Source: Ardenticatenaceae bacterium (GTDB lineage: Bacteria > Chloroflexota > Anaerolineae > Promineifilales > Promineifilaceae). Taken from it: a stretch of 64,000 nucleotides of DNA. The notes under the pieces were generated by a model. It had not been told where the DNA came from. It saw only the letters and a program-made list of their open reading frames with translations, and searched no databases. Below are positions 59,999-64,000 of this stretch, one piece after another; within the stretch, counting starts at the first letter, position 1, and every line of letters begins with the position of its first letter. The stretch lies in assembly GCA_030065875.1 (NCBI GenBank), contig JASJCR010000003.1:1-64000 (forward strand), in the 5' to 3' direction. The position numbers and the translations under genes are program-made.

Positions 59999-62900
59999 AT
60001 GCACAACCGCCTCTCTATCGTGCGGACGAGGCTGGCCCCGCCTCGGCCGTCTAAACATACCCTGTCGCGGTCGAGGCTAACCGAGCGCCTTCTTGAGGCG
60101 GCCAGACACCGCGTAACGATCGTCCAGGCGGGCACCGGCTACGGCAAAAGTACGGCGGCGGCCGAGCTAGTGCAGACCGGCGTAAACTGCGTCTGGTACC
60201 ATCTCAGCGATGAAGATGCTGATGTCCTGGTTTTTTTGAGTCATTTGTTGTACGGCCTGCATACGGTCGTACCCGAGCTCTCCCAAACAGCGGTTGGTGA
60301 GTTGGAGAAGTGGCCGCGTCAGAAGCAGGCGGAGCGGGCTTTCAAAGTAGTTGATCTCATCATCAACGAGCTCGATCAAAAGCTGACCGATCCCCTTTAT
60401 TTTATCATCGACGATGCCCAGCATCTCAACACCACGGCCGCCACTCGCGATCTATTGGGCTACCTTATCCATCACGCTCCCCACCGCTTTCACCCTATAC
60501 TGTTAACCCGCTATCCGCTTGATTTCTCCGGGCTGCTGGAGTGGCGGATGCGCGGCGAAATCCTGGAAATCAACCAGCAGGAGCTGGCCTTTACGGCAGT
60601 GGAAATCACCGATCTTTTTGCTGGGCAGTACGGCCTGACTCTGGAAGAAGAAGATGTTCTGCTGCTGACCCGCCGGGTTGAAGGGTGGCCAATCGCCCTC
60701 CCGCTGGTCTGGCAGCGCTTTTATCGGGACCGCTCGATTCCCAACGCCCTCGGCCGTGTATCCGGCACAACCGGCGATTTGTTTGCCTGGCTGGTGCAGG
60801 AGGTGATCGCTCAACAGCCACCGGCCGTACAGCGTTTTTTGCAGATTACATCCGTTTTACGGGAGATGACCGTCGACCGCTGTAACGCGCTGCGCGAGGC
60901 CTCTGACAGCGATCAGATCCTGGCTACCCTCCACGATCGGGGACTCTTCGTCGTTGATCTAGGTAGTGATCGCTGTCGCTATCACCACTTGTTTCGCGAT
61001 CTTCTGATCAATCAGCTGTCTCCAGGTGAAGCGCAGACCGCCCATCGCCGGGCGGCCGTCATTGCGGCCAATCGTAAAGAGCTGGAAGAGGCGATTTATC
61101 ATCACCTGGAAGCGCACGATTTTGCGGCCGCGGCCGTCGTTCTAACCCATCTTGGCCGGAAACTGGTGCGGAGCGGGCGGCTCGACACCTTATCCGACTG
61201 GCTGGCCGCCCTACCCCCCGATATTTTGGCCGATCACCCCAATTTGCTAACGTACATGGGGGATATTGCCCGGCTTTACAGCCGTTTTGAGGAGGCTCTG
61301 GGCTGGTACGAGCAGGCGCTCGACCGCGCCCGGCAGCAAAACGATCGACAAAGCATCGGGCAGGCATTGCGCGGCCAGGCGCGCGTGTATCTCGATACGG
61401 TTAACCCCAGCCGGGCGGAGGAACTTCTTCAGGAGGCGCTGCGTCTGGCCGACGGCATCGAAGATCGTCAGAGCCAGGCTCGCCTTTTGACCCTGATGGC
61501 TGAAAATCTGCTCAACCGCGGCCGGCTTAAAGAAGCGGAGGTGTATCAGCAGCAGGCGCGCCAGCTGCAGGAAGAGGGGCCCAGTGAGGTCGAAGTGCCG
61601 GTTCGGCTGCTGCTGCGCACCGGCCGGCTCGACGAGGCGCTGGAAATCCTGGACCGGCAGGCGGCTCAGGAAGAAAAAGAACCGGTTCTCGTCCCGCGAG
61701 CCCATCGCGAAACGATGCTGCTGCTTTCTCTTATTCATGCCTTCAAGGGTGAACAGGCGGCCGCTTACCGTTTTGCCAGATTGGGAACAGAACGCGGCCA
61801 GCGGCTTAAATCCGAATTTATTACGGCCGTGGGGTGGATGCGCCAGGGTCATGCCCATTTGCTCGCTAAAAACCAGCAGGGGTACGAGCAAGCCCGACAC
61901 TGCTTTCAGAAGGCGATTCGCCTGAGCGAGACGCTGCTGGTGCCGCGGCTCAAGGTCGAGGCATACTGGGGATTGACCCAGGCTTACGGTTTTCAGGGAG
62001 ATCTGGTGAGCGCCCAGGAGATGACCGAGGCCGGTTTGGAGCTGGCCCGTGAAGCTGGTGACGAGTGGATCGCGGCCGCCTTACATCTCGCCTGGGGCGC
62101 CAGCCTGGTTTTGAGCGGCGTGGACGAAAGCGCCGAGCTGGCCAAGGCCCTAAACGGTTTTGAAGAGTGTGGCGATCATTACGGGATGACGGTCACCCTG
62201 CTGTGGCAATCTCTGCTCTGGCGGCGGTTGGGGGATCGTGTGCGGCTGGAGCGCGATCTCAAAGTATGGCTCAGGCAGATACGACAGCACAACTATGGAT
62301 TTATCTGCCGGCGACCGATTTTGCTTGGCCCGCCTGACCCGCGGTCGGTGATTCCCCTCCTCGTTGCGGCCCGCAACGCCGAAATCGAAGCGCCACTCAC
62401 GCAGGATTTGCTGCAGCAGATCGGGGTCAGCCCGCTGCTGGAAATTCACCCCGGTTATCAGCTGCGGGTCAACATGCTGGGACCGTTTCGACTATGGCTC
62501 GGCCGGGAGGAAGTGCCTGCTTCCGCCTGGAAGCGGCAAAAAGCGCGGCAGCTGTTCCAGCTGCTGCTCACACGGCGCGAAACCCTGCTCGACCGGGAGC
62601 AGATCATTGATTTACTGTGGCCGGAGCTCGACCCGCTCAGCGGGGAGAGGGATTTTAAGATCGCCTATACGACGCTGCTCAAGGTGCTCGAGCCGCAGCG
62701 GGACCGCAAGGCTCCGTCCGCTTTTGTGATGCGTGATGGCAGCCGGTACGGGCTCCGGCCGGAGGCCGACATCGCTGTTGACATCCTGCAGTTTGAGCGG
62801 CTGGCCGCGGCCGGTGATCAGCAGCGCCGGGTAAATCCGGACGGAGCGATCGAGCATTATCGAGCGGCCGTCGAGCTGTATCAGGGCGATTTTTTGCAGG

Positions 62901-63226
62901 CGTTTCCTTACGAGCGATGGGCTTCAGAAGAGCGGGAGCGGCTGCTGACGATCTACATGCGCACCGCTGAACGATTGGCTCAGCTGCTGGCTCATCAGGA
63001 GCGATGGGAGGGAGTGGTGTACGTGGCCGAACAGATTTTACAGCGCGACGACTGCTGGGAAGAGGCATATCGCCTGTTGATGCGGGCGTACGCGGCCCTG
63101 GGTCAGCGGCCGCTGGCTTTGCGGGTCTATCAGCGCTGTGCCGAAAGACTGCAGGCGGAGCTCAACGTGGCCCCGGCCGGCGTCACGTTAAACCTGCTGG
63201 AAGAAATTAAGGAGAGAGAGGTTTAA
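59999..63226 (+). CDS. STAND regulator with MalT-like NTPase and C-terminal BTAD domain
   Basis: About 1075 aa from ATG 59999 (an in-frame GTG is at 59993). The N-terminal NTPase has Walker A AGTGYGKS (44-51) and Walker B LYFIIDDAQHLN, in the MalT order; TPR-like repeats follow to about 800. The C-terminus, unusually, is a winged-helix plus BTAD unit (LRVNMLGPFRLWLGREEV, QKARQLFQLLLTRRETLLDREQIIDLLWPELDP, YRAAVELYQGDFLQAF, YRLLMRAYAALGQRPLALRVYQRCAERLQAELNVAP). Compared with the 51360 protein the same domains occur in reverse order. It sits between two alpha/beta hydrolases. Confidence 0.9.
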   Translation: MHNRLSIVRTRLAPPRPSKHTLSRSRLTERLLEAARHRVTIVQAGTGYGKSTAAAELVQTGVNCVWYHLSDEDADVLVFLSHLLYGLHTVVPELSQTAVGELEKWPRQKQAERAFKVVDLIINELDQKLTDPLYFIIDDAQHLNTTAATRDLLGYLIHHAPHRFHPILLTRYPLDFSGLLEWRMRGEILEINQQELAFTAVEITDLFAGQYGLTLEEEDVLLLTRRVEGWPIALPLVWQRFYRDRSIPNALGRVSGTTGDLFAWLVQEVIAQQPPAVQRFLQITSVLREMTVDRCNALREASDSDQILATLHDRGLFVVDLGSDRCRYHHLFRDLLINQLSPGEAQTAHRRAAVIAANRKELEEAIYHHLEAHDFAAAAVVLTHLGRKLVRSGRLDTLSDWLAALPPDILADHPNLLTYMGDIARLYSRFEEALGWYEQALDRARQQNDRQSIGQALRGQARVYLDTVNPSRAEELLQEALRLADGIEDRQSQARLLTLMAENLLNRGRLKEAEVYQQQARQLQEEGPSEVEVPVRLLLRTGRLDEALEILDRQAAQEEKEPVLVPRAHRETMLLLSLIHAFKGEQAAAYRFARLGTERGQRLKSEFITAVGWMRQGHAHLLAKNQQGYEQARHCFQKAIRLSETLLVPRLKVEAYWGLTQAYGFQGDLVSAQEMTEAGLELAREAGDEWIAAALHLAWGASLVLSGVDESAELAKALNGFEECGDHYGMTVTLLWQSLLWRRLGDRVRLERDLKVWLRQIRQHNYGFICRRPILLGPPDPRSVIPLLVAARNAEIEAPLTQDLLQQIGVSPLLEIHPGYQLRVNMLGPFRLWLGREEVPASAWKRQKARQLFQLLLTRRETLLDREQIIDLLWPELDPLSGERDFKIAYTTLLKVLEPQRDRKAPSAFVMRDGSRYGLRPEADIAVDILQFERLAAAGDQQRRVNPDGAIEHYRAAVELYQGDFLQAFPYERWASEERERLLTIYMRTAERLAQLLAHQERWEGVVYVAEQILQRDDCWEEAYRLLMRAYAALGQRPLALRVYQRCAERLQAELNVAPAGVTLNLLEEIKEREV

Positions 63227-63310
63227 AGTTTACTCAATTTCACCTCGCGTAACTGATACGTAACTGTCTCCTGGTACCCTCCTCTCATACAAATAGCCTG
63301 ATGGAAATCT

Positions 63311-63516
63311 GGTTATTGGTTATTCGTTATTAGTTATTGGTTTATTAACCTATTCGGCAGAGGTGCCGGTTCAAAATGATTCTATCTACCCCTCTGTAAC
63401 CGATTTTGAGATTGGTCTACAGACTACCCCACGACTGCCTCATTACGCTCATTAACCGGTACACGAATTCACCAGTAAACCAATAACTAATAACCAATAA
63501 CCAATAACCCATTACC
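63311..63516. repeat. Paired heptad repeat, consensus NGTTATT
   Basis: Five in-phase heptamers of NGTTATT type (63311-63345; the last is GGTTTAT) are mirrored after 136 bp by five units AATAACC/AATAACT (63482-63516; last CATTACC), the reverse complement of the first. The right arm ends two bases before the ATG of the last gene, so the ribosome binding region of that gene is made of repeat. The core holds no gene. Confidence 0.8.
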
Positions 63517-63518
63517 CC

Positions 63519-64000
63519 ATGAATCACTTTGCTTCCACCAATAACATCCGCCTCCACTACCTCGACTATGGTGGAGATGGCCCCCCGCTGGTGCTCATGC
63601 CCGGTTTGAGCGCCAACGCTTACTGTTTTGACGGGCTGGTCGCGGCCGGGTTAACCGATCATGTGCGCCTGCTGGCCCTCGATCTTCGCGGCCGGGGGCA
63701 GAGCGACAAACCGCCAAGTGGGTATGCTATGAGCGACCATGCGGCCGATGTGATCGGTCTGCTCGATGCGCTGGGGCTCGACCAGGTAGCGCTTGGCGGC
63801 CACTCGTTTGGCGGCCTGCTGACGATGTACATCGCCGCGCATTACCCGGAACGGGTATCGCAGCTAATCATTCTAGACGCGGCCGGAGAGCTGCATCCCA
63901 GCGTGCGCGAGCTGATCAAGCCGTCGCTGGCCCGCCTGGAGCAAACTGTTCCTTCGTGGGAGCAGTTTATTGAACGCATGAAGGCCCAGCCGTTTCTGGC
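63519..64000 (+). CDS. Alpha/beta-fold hydrolase, 3' end outside window
   Basis: 161 codons are visible, open to the window edge. MNHFASTNNIRLHYLDYGGDGPPLVLMPG shows the N-terminal strands and oxyanion loop. LLALDLRGRGQSDKPP and the nucleophile elbow LGGHSFGGL (Ser) are clear. The acid and His would lie beyond base 64000. No ribosome binding site is seen because the heptad repeat abuts the ATG. This is a second hydrolase beside the STAND regulator at 59999. Confidence 0.85.
   Translation, partial: MNHFASTNNIRLHYLDYGGDGPPLVLMPGLSANAYCFDGLVAAGLTDHVRLLALDLRGRGQSDKPPSGYAMSDHAADVIGLLDALGLDQVALGGHSFGGLLTMYIAAHYPERVSQLIILDAAGELHPSVRELIKPSLARLEQTVPSWEQFIERMKAQPFL

Noticed and set aside
63311..63516. 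CRISPR array
   Set aside because: The repeat units are 7 bp with no spacers of constant length, and no cas genes are present.

Overview
The window looks like a chromosomal segment of a Chloroflexota bacterium, probably a filamentous Anaerolineae/Caldilineae/Ardenticatenales-type organism. This is an inference from family content. It has very large STAND/BTAD/MalT-type regulators, lipoproteins with Pro/Thr/Ser linkers followed by beta-propellers, a sugar-binding lipoprotein with tandem EVEVTRVVE units, and a Sec-type (clade II) nitrous oxide reductase cluster. No rRNA, complete tRNA, transposase or CRISPR array was seen.

Layout. (1) 0-5.6 kb: end of an ABC-2 exporter (ATPase fragment, two permeases), a MacB/LolD-like ATPase with an FtsX-type permease, and an orphan MbtH-like protein closed by a terminator. 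(2) 5.8-16.0 kb: a nitrous oxide reduction block. A Crp/Fnr regulator (+) faces a minus-strand series: nosZ, nosB-like, nosD, nosF, nosY, nosL, a c-type cytochrome lipoprotein, DUF1858, cupin and an NnrS-like membrane protein. NosZ reduces N2O, NosD/F/Y/L mature its copper centre, and the cytochrome is a likely electron carrier. (3) 16.2-26.1 kb: an amino-sugar operon under a GntR/UTRA repressor: NanE epimerase, sugar ABC importer, FAD oxidoreductase, ROK kinase-like protein and DUF4127. DasR/NagR-like operators lie before the repressor and before the importer. (4) 26.4-40.1 kb: an accessory stretch with a CSLREX/beta-helix protein, a GMC oxidoreductase, a DegT aminotransferase, an SRPBCC protein, propeller lipoproteins, a histidine phosphatase and a broken LysR gene. 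Parts of it look compositionally different. (5) 40.4-47.9 kb: small enzymes (DUF1905/YdeI proteins, methyltransferase, GcvT-like, GNAT, RibD/DHFR-like, AAC(3)-like) and a secreted protein pair. (6) 47.9-64 kb: three giant STAND regulators (897, 1100 and about 1075 aa) interspersed with a small conserved protein, a secreted propeller protein, a KAS III-like protein lacking two of three catalytic residues, and two alpha/beta hydrolases (the last cut by the window edge).

The most unusual signal is in the spacers. At least seven places carry strict 7-bp periodic repeats, each with its own heptamer consensus. Several form inverted pairs (hairpins), and one lies in frame inside a regulator gene. 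A second class has about 10-bp periodicity. A third class is short palindromes preceded by GTAG (or followed by CTAC), several arranged as inverted pairs, which is the hallmark of REP/BIME elements served by RAYT (TnpA-REP) proteins. One such pair supplies the C-terminus and stop codon of the DUF4127 gene.
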